From assembly GCA_045107045.1 (NCBI GenBank), contig JBGCFR010000002.1:1-64000 (forward strand): 64,000 bases of DNA, read 5' to 3'. Both the position numbers and the translations under genes were made by a program. Source of the DNA: Putridiphycobacter sp045107045 (GTDB taxonomy: Bacteria; Bacteroidota; Bacteroidia; Flavobacteriales_D; Crocinitomicaceae). The notes beneath the pieces were generated by a model. That model had not been told where the DNA came from. It saw nothing but the letters and a program-made list of their open reading frames with translations, and did no database searches. Shown one piece after another: positions 53,342-60,898 of the stretch (within the stretch, counting starts at the first letter, position 1; the number at the start of each line of letters is the position of its first letter).

Positions 53342-54460
53342 TTAATCCCCGTCGTTATCTTGGTAGGTAATTAAAACACCTAAAGCAGAAGTTAAGTCAA
53401 CTTTAATTAGGGGTACTAATTTTTGCATGGATTGATATAGTGCTTTTGATTCAGTGGGCTTAGAGTTAACTATTTCACTTAAAGGAGAATCTAATGAATT
53501 GGCCTCAGCAATAATTTGGGATATCTGATTATTGATAGCTTTTGATAATTCTAAATCGTCTTTTTTAGCTTCGGTATATTTCATATAGTCATCAAGACCT
53601 AACCCATTGACTTGGTCCGTAAATGTTTCTCCATTCATAAATTGTTTTATAGCCTTCATTTCTTGAACTAGCAGAGTAACTGAATGTCCGGAATAATATG
53701 CTTCACTATGAGCAGGCATAGGCGTTTGAGAAAACCCGTTAAATATGCCAACTGGAATTCCAACTTTACCCTTACGAACATATGTTTCGTAATGCGCACT
53801 CAATGCATTTACAATATTACTGACCGCACTCCCTTGAGCATTGTCTGAAGTATTATTTATAAATGCTGTGGCTGAGTTTTCCCAATCTGAAAATACTGTG
53901 GATGCATTGCTATACAGTTCATTAGTAAGACTCTCTAAGTATTGTTTTCCGTTTGTTGAGTTGCTGTAATATTGAACAATATCAGAACTAGTTCTATTGG
54001 GCAGAAAGAACAAATAGTCTAATGCTTGAATACCTTTAGCAACATAATTACTTGGTAAAGCAATATTGTAGTTTGAATTACTAATGTTACTATTAATTTT
54101 ATTGGTATCAGTAGGGTAAATGTTTGTCTGACTTCTTAATCCAATGTTTTCAGCAGGACCAAACTCAAGGAATGCTACATTTTGCCATGACTCTGCAAGC
54201 TCCCTCCAGGTTTGTTGACATGCCAAAAGGTTGTCAATACTAGTAACTGTTGTAAATGCTTTCGTTTTATCTTTTAAGGATTTTGCTTTTGTTTTGTAGT
54301 CACTATAAGCAGGAATAATGTATTGTGTAGTTAAATGACTAATCATTTCTTTTCTATCAAAAGGTGGACTATCTGTACAGTCTGTTTCTTGCTTCTTTTT
54401 TTTGCATCCAATTGAAACAAAGAGAAGGGTCAGTAAGATTGGAAAATAATATTTTGTCAT
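53342..54460 (-). CDS. Imelysin-family iron-regulated lipoprotein
   Basis: The start is ATG 54460 (MTKYYFPILL), not the upstream in-frame one at 54499, which would put 13 residues before the signal. A lipobox (VSIGC) precedes an imelysin-like helical domain with the Ile-rich GxHxxE region replaced by FGPAENIGLRS and PAHSEAYYSGHSV. The GxHxxE motif is present in spirit as AHSEAYYSGHS. Imelysins are periplasmic or outer-surface iron-regulated proteins implicated in haem or iron uptake. Second gene of the operon, 46 nt after DUF4856. Confidence 0.85.
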   Translation of the reverse strand: MTKYYFPILLTLLFVSIGCKKKKQETDCTDSPPFDRKEMISHLTTQYIIPAYSDYKTKAKSLKDKTKAFTTVTSIDNLLACQQTWRELAESWQNVAFLEFGPAENIGLRSQTNIYPTDTNKINSNISNSNYNIALPSNYVAKGIQALDYLFFLPNRTSSDIVQYYSNSTNGKQYLESLTNELYSNASTVFSDWENSATAFINNTSDNAQGSAVSNIVNALSAHYETYVRKGKVGIPVGIFNGFSQTPMPAHSEAYYSGHSVTLLVQEMKAIKQFMNGETFTDQVNGLGLDDYMKYTEAKKDDLELSKAINNQISQIIAEANSLDSPLSEIVNSKPTESKALYQSMQKLVPLIKVDLTSALGVLITYQDNDGD

Positions 54461-54506
54461 TGTTGGAGAATAAAAGTGGCTAATTATTGAACTAGCCACT
54501 ATTAAT

Positions 54507-55745
54507 TTATAATTGTGCTTTTACAGATTCAAGGTTAGTTTTTGATGCTATTAAATCAATGCAGTCGTTAATATTAGCAATGGTTACTGTGTTGAAGTTA
54601 GTGCCAATATATCCTAATGCGGTGTCAATTTCATTAGCAGTCATCCCCTTACTGTTAATTGCATTATATCCATATTTAAGGCCGTTTAGAAAAGCATAAG
54701 CTTCAGACAATACGTGGTTTCTGGCAGTGTTATTCGTGATGTTAGCTTTAGCCTCATTTAAATAATGAATTGCTGTACCAGCCGAGACACGTTCTATCTC
54801 ATCATTAATTATAAGAACTTGTGCATCCCTTAGTGGATAGTCTTTATTAACAATAGCAGTTCTTCCTTCTAAGAAAGCATCCATTATTTTTGTTCCGGAT
54901 TGAATAACATCTTGTCTACCTGAAGCATATTTCCCCCAAAAACGGTCTGTGCCGTTAGTTGGAAAATCGATTGCAGATGTAAAATAGCCAAAAGCTTCAT
55001 CCCAATGGTGTTCCATTTTAGTATAATACTTTCCAGCTGCTTCATCAACGGCAAGCTCATTGTCGTCTTGATTAATAGCACCTAAATAGTTGACTGTCAT
55101 TTGACTCATAAATACAGCGCACATTAAGCCTTTTTCTATTAATTGGGTATGCTCCATACCATTTCCATTCATTAAGTATGGTCCTTTAACACCATCATTT
55201 GGCCAAACACCTGAAACGCCGGGAGCACCAGTTTCAGTTCCTGAAACACTAGATGCGCTGATTGTTGCAATTTCATCCATATAATTTTCAAACATGGCCT
55301 GAATAGAAGCATCTGGCGACCCACCTGCAATACCATAAGCAGTTTTACTTTTTAATTGTTTTGACGATCCTGTTAATTCCAGTCCGTCTGTATCTGTCCA
55401 TGCATAACCGTTGTTTGCATACATGTCTTTTAAGGTTTGTGCATCTACAGATGTTCCAGGAGTATTAGCCGATTTTAAGTAAGATGTGATTTCAGATAAC
55501 ATTTCTAAGCGCTGTGTTTGACCCGAAAAGCTAACCGTAGATTTTCCATCTCTTTCAAAACTATACTTACTAGGTACTGGAAGCGTATTGTCTTTTTCAT
55601 ACGTACATGACCCATCATCTTTTTTAGCTTCTTCCGAATAATTTATAGCTGTTTCGTCTGTACAACCTTCTTTTCTGCAGCTTGTTGCCACAATAGATAA
55701 TGCTCCAAAAGCAAGAGCAATTTTTTGTAATTTCATTTGTTTCAT
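54507..55745 (-). CDS. DUF4856 lipoprotein of the iron operon
   Basis: Two starts are possible, ATG 55745 and ATG 55736; both give a lipobox (VATSC, Cys23 or Cys20) followed by RKEGCTDETAINYSEEAKKDDGSC, a calcium-binding-like Cys motif seen in other surface lipoproteins. The rest, beginning near VPSKYSFERDGKSTVSFSGQ, matches DUF4856, which is found with imelysin genes. First gene of the four-gene operon. The downstream palindrome (55745-55767) overlaps its start codon. Confidence 0.87.
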   Translation of the reverse strand: MKQMKLQKIALAFGALSIVATSCRKEGCTDETAINYSEEAKKDDGSCTYEKDNTLPVPSKYSFERDGKSTVSFSGQTQRLEMLSEITSYLKSANTPGTSVDAQTLKDMYANNGYAWTDTDGLELTGSSKQLKSKTAYGIAGGSPDASIQAMFENYMDEIATISASSVSGTETGAPGVSGVWPNDGVKGPYLMNGNGMEHTQLIEKGLMCAVFMSQMTVNYLGAINQDDNELAVDEAAGKYYTKMEHHWDEAFGYFTSAIDFPTNGTDRFWGKYASGRQDVIQSGTKIMDAFLEGRTAIVNKDYPLRDAQVLIINDEIERVSAGTAIHYLNEAKANITNNTARNHVLSEAYAFLNGLKYGYNAINSKGMTANEIDTALGYIGTNFNTVTIANINDCIDLIASKTNLESVKAQL

Positions 55746-55767
55746 TATTTATAATTAATCTAAATAA
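55745..55767. repeat. Palindromic operator, copy 1
   Basis: TTATTTA and TAAATAA arms frame a 9-nt centre in which four more positions match the dyad. An identical copy lies 48 bp upstream (55793-55815). It overlaps the first ATG of the DUF4856 gene. AT-rich with TCTAAATAA arms like Fur-type boxes in Bacteroidota; assignment to Fur is inference. Confidence 0.75.
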
Positions 55768-55782
55768 GCAATTATTCGTGGG

Positions 55783-55790
55783 CAAATATA
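55783..55790 (-). promoter_or_regulatory. -7 promoter element (TATATTTG) of the iron operon
   Basis: CAAATATA on the + strand reads TATATTTG on the minus strand, 37 nt before the ATG at 55745. It lies exactly between the two identical palindromes. Confidence 0.65.
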
Positions 55791-55792
55791 GT

Positions 55793-55815
55793 TTATTTAT
55801 AATTAATCTAAATAA
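55793..55815. repeat. Palindromic operator, copy 2
   Basis: The same 23-bp palindrome as at 55745-55767, with one further identical base after it. It lies just upstream of the -7 element, in the -33 region, so a protein bound here would block RNA polymerase. Confidence 0.75.
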
Positions 55816-55870
55816 GAAATTTTGAGAATTTGTATAAAAATGACAATTGTCATAATTTGATATACCTGAA

Positions 55871-56089
55871 TTATTTATTACTATTCGGTTTCAGTAAATA
55901 AAATAGATTAATAAATACAATAGATATGTTGGTAATTACTATTGGCCATTCTTGAATAATACTTCCCCATATAGCGAAGAGAATACAGCCAAAAGTATTG
56001 ACAAGTCGTAAAGTAGATACTTTTTTCATTAAAAATGAAATCAACAATACAACCATGGCTGTGTAACCTAAAATATCAATAGTATTCAT
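55871..56089 (-). CDS. YgjV-like small membrane protein
   Basis: The start is ATG 56089; the in-frame TTG at 56098 is less likely. The 72-residue product has two to three hydrophobic segments: ILGYTAMVVLLISFLM, GCILFAIWGSII and IVITNISIVFINLFYLL, in the YgjV/PQ-loop-like pattern. Function unknown. Its promoter TATATTTG lies at 56133-56126. It is downstream of nothing on this strand and 56 nt past the iron operon's promoter region. Confidence 0.65.
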   Translation of the reverse strand: MNTIDILGYTAMVVLLISFLMKKVSTLRLVNTFGCILFAIWGSIIQEWPIVITNISIVFINLFYLLKPNSNK

Positions 56090-56125
56090 ATTAAACAAGT
56101 ATAATAGTTTGGCTTAAGTAATGTG

Positions 56126-56133
56126 CAAATATA
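56126..56133 (-). promoter_or_regulatory. -7 promoter element (TATATTTG) of the YgjV-like gene
   Basis: CAAATATA on the + strand reads TATATTTG on the minus strand, 36 nt before the ATG at 56089. Confidence 0.55.
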
Positions 56134-56223
56134 GATTATGTAACTTAGTAATCGAATAATTATTAAACATTCGCACTTAATAATTTCTTACTGTTAGTAA
56201 GAGCAAATACTTAGTTTTCTAAA

Positions 56224-56231
56224 TACATTTG
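56224..56231 (+). promoter_or_regulatory. -7 promoter element (TACATTTG) of the CotH-like gene
   Basis: TACATTTG matches TAnnTTTG and ends 6 nt before the ATG at 56238, supporting that ATG over the in-frame TTG at 56229, which lies inside the promoter. Confidence 0.6.
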
Positions 56232-56237
56232 ACAGAT

Positions 56238-58577
56238 ATGAAAGTATTAATATACTTTACTTTATTGAGCTTATGTCCAGCATTGGTCATGGCTAAATCA
56301 GTTAAATTGAGGCCAAAAGGAGGCATATTTGAGCAAGCGGTTTATGTTAAAATGACAACTGATAGCAATACAACTGTATATTATACCACAGATGGATCAA
56401 TTCCCAATACTGAATCAATTTTGTATGTCGATTCTATTTTGGTAAGTGGTGTTAAGGTTTTAAGAGCGGTAACTTATATTAATGGTAAACGGTCTAATAT
56501 AAATACGCAAACTTATTTTACTGAAAGGCCCTATACTTTGCCGGTCGTTTCAGTTGTCTCTGACCCTGAAAACTTTTGGAGTTATGGGAAAGGAATTTAC
56601 GAAAAGGGATGTTGTGCAGACTCCACAATGCCCTATTATGGTGCAAATTTTTGGAAATCGTGGGAATATGAATGCAATGTTGAAATGTATTCAATAGCTG
56701 GAGACAGATGCTTCAATCAATTAGCGGGAATGAGTCTATTTGGTGGCTATAGCCGAATGCTTCCCCAAAAATCGCTTGCTATTATTGCTAGGTCAAAATA
56801 TGGAAAAAGCCGATTTAAATATCCAATTTTTAGTGAAAGAAAAACTAAAAAGTACAAATCATTCATTATAAGAAATTCAGGAGGAGATTTTAAAAGAACG
56901 CAGTTACGTGATGCGTTTATGACACAATTAGCTAAACCTACTGGAGTTGCTATTCAAGCTTATGAACCAGCAGTTATTTATTTAAACGGTAAATATTGGG
57001 GTATTCAAAATTTACGAGAAAAAATTAGTGAACACTACTTAAAAGACAATTTTGGTGTGGATAAAGCAAATGTTGATATTCTGCGACATAATGGTGTAAA
57101 AAGACACGGGTTTTCTAAAAACTACAAATTTTTAAAAGCTTTTTTAAGAGGAAATGACTTGACTGATGACCATATCTTGGATTCATTATCTAAGTTCATG
57201 AATATTCATGATTATTTAAGATACAATATTTCTGAAGTGTATTCTGACAATAAAGATGCCGGTGGAAATATCAGGTATTTTAGAGAGCGTGAACCAAAAG
57301 CGAAATGGCGTTGGATTTTTTACGATTTAGATATGGGTCTTTCTAATGATGATAAAAAAGGATATGCATCAAATACATTACAGAAATTTACAACTGCAAG
57401 CTCGGAAAAATGGCCGAATCCTTCTTGGTCAACTTTTATTATTCGGACTCTTCTTCAAAGTAAAAAATTGGAGCATCAATATATAAACTCTTTTTGCTTT
57501 TATTTAAGTACTTGTTTTAGTGCTGATACTGCTACCGAATTGCTAAATAGAATGGCAAAAAGAATTGAGCCTGAAATTGTATATCACCAAAAACGTTGGG
57601 GATCTACGGTAGAATCGTGGCATAAAAATCTCGAAATTGTTAGAGAGTTCGTTCAAAAAAGGCCCGACTTTCTTTATCAACATATTGATGAAAAATTTGG
57701 TTTAGACACAACAATCGAAATTTCTATTAAACTTCCTGAGAATGATATTTGCGATATTAAATTGAATGGATTAGATATTAATAATGACTATAAAGGAAAG
57801 TATTTTACCAATATCCCGCAAACTATTTCTGTCAAACCTAAACACGATTACCGTTTAATTGGATGGAAAAATAGACCTGAACAGGAAGATGAACTTAAGT
57901 TCACACCCATAGAGAATTTGCATTTTGAGCCAATAATTGTTCCTAAAGACTCTAGCAAGTTTCAAGACCAAATTATTATTAACGAGATTAATTTCAAACA
58001 GGTTGCAAATGACTCGACTGATGATTGGATAGAATTATATAATAATTCAAATACTGATATAGACCTGAACGAGTGGATATTGACCGATAAGTCCTATAAA
58101 AAAGGCTACATAATAGAAGAAGGAACTATCGAAGCAAATGATTTTATAGTGTTGTCTGTAAATAGTAATGCATTAGTGAAACTTTTTCAACTAGATAGTG
58201 AAAAGGTTATTGGAGAAATGGAATTTAAACTTTCGAAAAACGGAGAACTATTAAAGTTATATGATGCTGATGGATTGATTGTAGACTACGTACTTTATGA
58301 TACTAGTTTAGCAGATATTGATTCCGCTTTTTCTCTAGCTTTTTCAGTCCCGGATTCAACAAAAAGTAATAACAATCAATGGTTAGTGCAAGCACCAAGC
58401 CCACTCAACCTAAACCCTTCGCATATTCAAGCTGTTGCTAAAGCAAAAGCCGAGAAAGAAAGGAAAGAAACCTTGAAAAATACGATTATAGGCGGAGCTG
58501 CAGGTTTATTAGGTATTTTGATTATAGTTTTTATTGTTAGAACAAGACGAAAAAGGAATTCGCTTTTAACAACTTAA
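56238..58577 (+). CDS. CotH kinase-family protein with lamin-tail domain and C-terminal anchor
   Basis: The 779-residue product has a signal peptide (VMAKS), a chitobiase/FN3-associated repeat (AVYVKMTTDSNTTVYYTTDGSIPN), a CotH-type kinase domain (YLNGKYWGIQNLREKISEHYL, KWRWIFYDLDMGLSN), an LTD lamin-tail domain near residues 575-690 (INEINF, DDWIELYNNSNTDIDLNEW) and a C-terminal transmembrane helix with an Arg/Lys-rich tail (IIVFIVRTRRKR). The ending looks like a sorting-type signal rather than a T9SS domain. CotH kinases phosphorylate spore-coat proteins in Bacillus; the substrate here is unknown. Confidence 0.85.
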   Translation: MKVLIYFTLLSLCPALVMAKSVKLRPKGGIFEQAVYVKMTTDSNTTVYYTTDGSIPNTESILYVDSILVSGVKVLRAVTYINGKRSNINTQTYFTERPYTLPVVSVVSDPENFWSYGKGIYEKGCCADSTMPYYGANFWKSWEYECNVEMYSIAGDRCFNQLAGMSLFGGYSRMLPQKSLAIIARSKYGKSRFKYPIFSERKTKKYKSFIIRNSGGDFKRTQLRDAFMTQLAKPTGVAIQAYEPAVIYLNGKYWGIQNLREKISEHYLKDNFGVDKANVDILRHNGVKRHGFSKNYKFLKAFLRGNDLTDDHILDSLSKFMNIHDYLRYNISEVYSDNKDAGGNIRYFREREPKAKWRWIFYDLDMGLSNDDKKGYASNTLQKFTTASSEKWPNPSWSTFIIRTLLQSKKLEHQYINSFCFYLSTCFSADTATELLNRMAKRIEPEIVYHQKRWGSTVESWHKNLEIVREFVQKRPDFLYQHIDEKFGLDTTIEISIKLPENDICDIKLNGLDINNDYKGKYFTNIPQTISVKPKHDYRLIGWKNRPEQEDELKFTPIENLHFEPIIVPKDSSKFQDQIIINEINFKQVANDSTDDWIELYNNSNTDIDLNEWILTDKSYKKGYIIEEGTIEANDFIVLSVNSNALVKLFQLDSEKVIGEMEFKLSKNGELLKLYDADGLIVDYVLYDTSLADIDSAFSLAFSVPDSTKSNNNQWLVQAPSPLNLNPSHIQAVAKAKAEKERKETLKNTIIGGAAGLLGILIIVFIVRTRRKRNSLLTT

Positions 58578-58730
58578 AGCATTGAAAAACAGAGAATTCA
58601 TGAACGGATTACTGTCATGACCCTTTATAGACGGGCTAAGTCAGAATAAAACACTTGTGCCATTATCGTGTCACTATTTTTTATGCTCTATTAACTGCTT
58701 TTACCTGTCAGTTTATCAGTTAATAAAGCA

Positions 58731-58760
58731 CAAAAAACGCCGCATGTAAACATGCAGCGC
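58731..58760 (-). terminator. Terminator of tRNA-Cys
   Basis: On the minus strand GCG-CATGC pairs GCATG-CGC around a TTTA loop with one mismatch (58738-58759) and is followed by a T-run (58737-58732). It lies 13 nt past the tRNA 3' end. Confidence 0.7.
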
Positions 58761-58772
58761 ATTTTATTTTTG

Positions 58773-58843
58773 AGGTCACGGACGGATTCGAACCGCCGTA
58801 GATGGTGTTGCAGACCACTGCCTAGCCACTCGGCCACGTGACC
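58773..58843 (-). tRNA. tRNA-Cys (GCA)
   Basis: The 71-nt minus-strand sequence folds to a full cloverleaf: acceptor GGTCACG/CGTGACC, anticodon stem GTGGT/ACCAT with loop CTGCAAC (anticodon GCA), T-arm GGCGG/CCGTC with TTCGAAT and discriminator U73, which is typical for tRNA-Cys. CCA is not encoded. Downstream (58731-58760) lies a terminator hairpin. Confidence 0.97.
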
Positions 58844-58893
58844 CTAATTTAAGGAGCGCCAAAGATAAAAAATTAATTTATTAATCAATGCCT

Positions 58894-59250
58894 TTATCGC
58901 TTTGATTTTATGACAATCGCTACTTCTTTAACGGTTCCCTTTATCGGTGGGTTAATTTTTCTGATGCACACAGTAGATTCAATTAAACCAGGAAACTCCT
59001 TTTTAAATTGGTTCGTAATGCGCTGACCTACATGTTCTATTAGTTTAGATCTGATATTCATTTCATCAGCAACAATTTCCTTAATTCTAACGTAATCAAT
59101 AGTATCTCCGAGTTCATCAGTTTCCGCTGCTGACGAAAAATCAGTTTCAATAGATACGTCAACTATATACTTTCCACCTAGTACACTCTCTTCCGTCATA
59201 CACCCATGGTATGAGTAACATTCTATTCCAACAACTTCTACTAAATGCAT
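58894..59250 (-). CDS. folB: Dihydroneopterin aldolase
   Basis: FolB cleaves dihydroneopterin to 6-hydroxymethyl-dihydropterin and glycolaldehyde in folate synthesis. The 118-residue product has the FolB start VEVVGIECYSYHGCMTEE, DYVRIKEIV, LIEHVGQRI (catalytic Glu) and the VAIVIKSKR end. Its ATG overlaps the gltX stop as TAATG. Confidence 0.92.
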   Translation of the reverse strand: MHLVEVVGIECYSYHGCMTEESVLGGKYIVDVSIETDFSSAAETDELGDTIDYVRIKEIVADEMNIRSKLIEHVGQRITNQFKKEFPGLIESTVCIRKINPPIKGTVKEVAIVIKSKR

Positions 59251-60782
59251 TAGCTATTTTTTAACTGATTTACAATTTCTATTCCTGTTTCCATGCGTAT
59301 TAAAACTTTTTCTTTTCCAAGTGTCTCGCAAATTTCAAACATAGATGGACCCATTCCTTTTCCAGTAACAAGGAGTCTGAAACCGGGCCCTACTTTGCCA
59401 AAACCATATTCTTTTTTATTCAGGTATTCTGAAAAAGATGCTTCAATATTATCTTTAGAAAAGTCACTAACGTTATTCATAACGTCTTTTAATTCTAACA
59501 TAATATCAGAAGTATCTTCTTTCCATTTTTTCTTTACAGTTTTTTCATCATATTGAGAAATTTCATTAAAGAAGTAATCACCATCAACAAGAATGTCTTC
59601 AATAAATACAGCTCGTTCCTTCATAAGACCACATACTTTTGATAAATAGCTTAGGTCAGAAGTTATATTGTATTTTGGCAAATGAGGTAATAACATATCA
59701 GCCAAAACACCATTGTCTTTTGATTTAATATATTGTTGGTTAAACCACTTTGTTTTATCTGGGTCAAATCTCGCTCCTGATTTTCCAACACGGCCAAGAG
59801 AGAAAGAAGTTTCAAGCTCTGATAAAGAAAACATTTCTTGATTATCGCCAGGGTTCCAACCTAAAAATGCAAGCATGTTTACAAAAGCATCTGGTAAGTA
59901 GCCATTTTCTCTATAGCCACTGTAGCGTTCACCATCTTCAGAATGCCAATCAATTGGAAATACCGGGAAGCCCAATTTATCACCATCACGCTTACTCAAT
60001 TTTCCTTTACCATCAGGACGAAGAATTAAAGGTAAATGCGCAAAATTTGGTCTATCCCAATTAAAGGCTTCATATAATAAAACATGAAGTGGAGCTGAAG
60101 GTAGCCATTCTTCCCCTCTAATAACGTGGGTAATTTTCATTAAATGATCATCAATAATATTGGCTAAATGGTAAGTCGGCACGCCTGTTTCCTTAACTAA
60201 TACTTTGTCATCTAAATTATTGGTGTTTACATTAACCCACCCTCTAATATCGTCTTCAAATTTTACCTCAGTGTTTCTAGGCATTTTAAAACGAATTGTG
60301 TACGGGTCATTTGCCGCTAGTCTTTTTTCAACTTCTTCTTTCGGAAGGGTCAAAGAATTTTTCATTGAAGACCTAGTCGTTGAATTATATTGCCAATTAG
60401 CTAACCCCATATTCTTGGATTGCTCACGCATATTATTGAGGTCTTCGGAAGTATCAAATGCATAATAAGCCTTACCACTTTCAACAAGCTGGTGTGCATA
60501 TTGGGGGTAAATGTCTTTTCTTTGAGATTGCACGTAAGGGCCTAGTTCTCCACCGTAACTTTCTCCTTCAGTTGGTTCAATGCCACACCACTTTAGTGAT
60601 TCGATAATATATTCTTTTGCGCCAGGGACAAATCGTTTTTCATCAGTATCTTCTATTCTAAGAATAAAGTCCCCATTATGCTTTTTGGCGAATAAATAAT
60701 TATATAGGGCGGTTCTTACACCACCCATATGCAATGGGCCTGTTGGACTTGGTGCAAAACGTACTCTTACCTTTGTTGACAT
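59250..60782 (-). CDS. gltX: Glutamate--tRNA ligase
   Basis: Class I aminoacyl-tRNA synthetase that charges tRNA-Glu. The 510-residue product has the HIGH-type motif in PSPTGPLHMGGVRTALYN (residues 11-28), RIEDTDEKR, the KMSKS-type GKLSKRDGDK near residue 260, and GWNPGDNQEMFS. No zinc-finger cysteine cluster is evident in the acceptor-binding region. folB follows in overlap. Promoter TATCTTTG at 60810-60803. Confidence 0.97.
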   Translation of the reverse strand: MSTKVRVRFAPSPTGPLHMGGVRTALYNYLFAKKHNGDFILRIEDTDEKRFVPGAKEYIIESLKWCGIEPTEGESYGGELGPYVQSQRKDIYPQYAHQLVESGKAYYAFDTSEDLNNMREQSKNMGLANWQYNSTTRSSMKNSLTLPKEEVEKRLAANDPYTIRFKMPRNTEVKFEDDIRGWVNVNTNNLDDKVLVKETGVPTYHLANIIDDHLMKITHVIRGEEWLPSAPLHVLLYEAFNWDRPNFAHLPLILRPDGKGKLSKRDGDKLGFPVFPIDWHSEDGERYSGYRENGYLPDAFVNMLAFLGWNPGDNQEMFSLSELETSFSLGRVGKSGARFDPDKTKWFNQQYIKSKDNGVLADMLLPHLPKYNITSDLSYLSKVCGLMKERAVFIEDILVDGDYFFNEISQYDEKTVKKKWKEDTSDIMLELKDVMNNVSDFSKDNIEASFSEYLNKKEYGFGKVGPGFRLLVTGKGMGPSMFEICETLGKEKVLIRMETGIEIVNQLKNS

Positions 60783-60802
60783 GCTAATTGATTTAAAAGC
60801 GA

Positions 60803-60810
60803 CAAAGATA
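60803..60810 (-). promoter_or_regulatory. -7 promoter element (TATCTTTG) of gltX-folB
   Basis: CAAAGATA on the + strand reads TATCTTTG on the minus strand, 20 nt before the gltX ATG at 60782. Confidence 0.6.
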
Positions 60811-60898
60811 TATAATTTAGGGTTTATTAAGCCTTTTGGTCACATTTTTGATACGATTGTGGAAGAATTGATTTAACTTTATATGTTGCTTAAGTATT

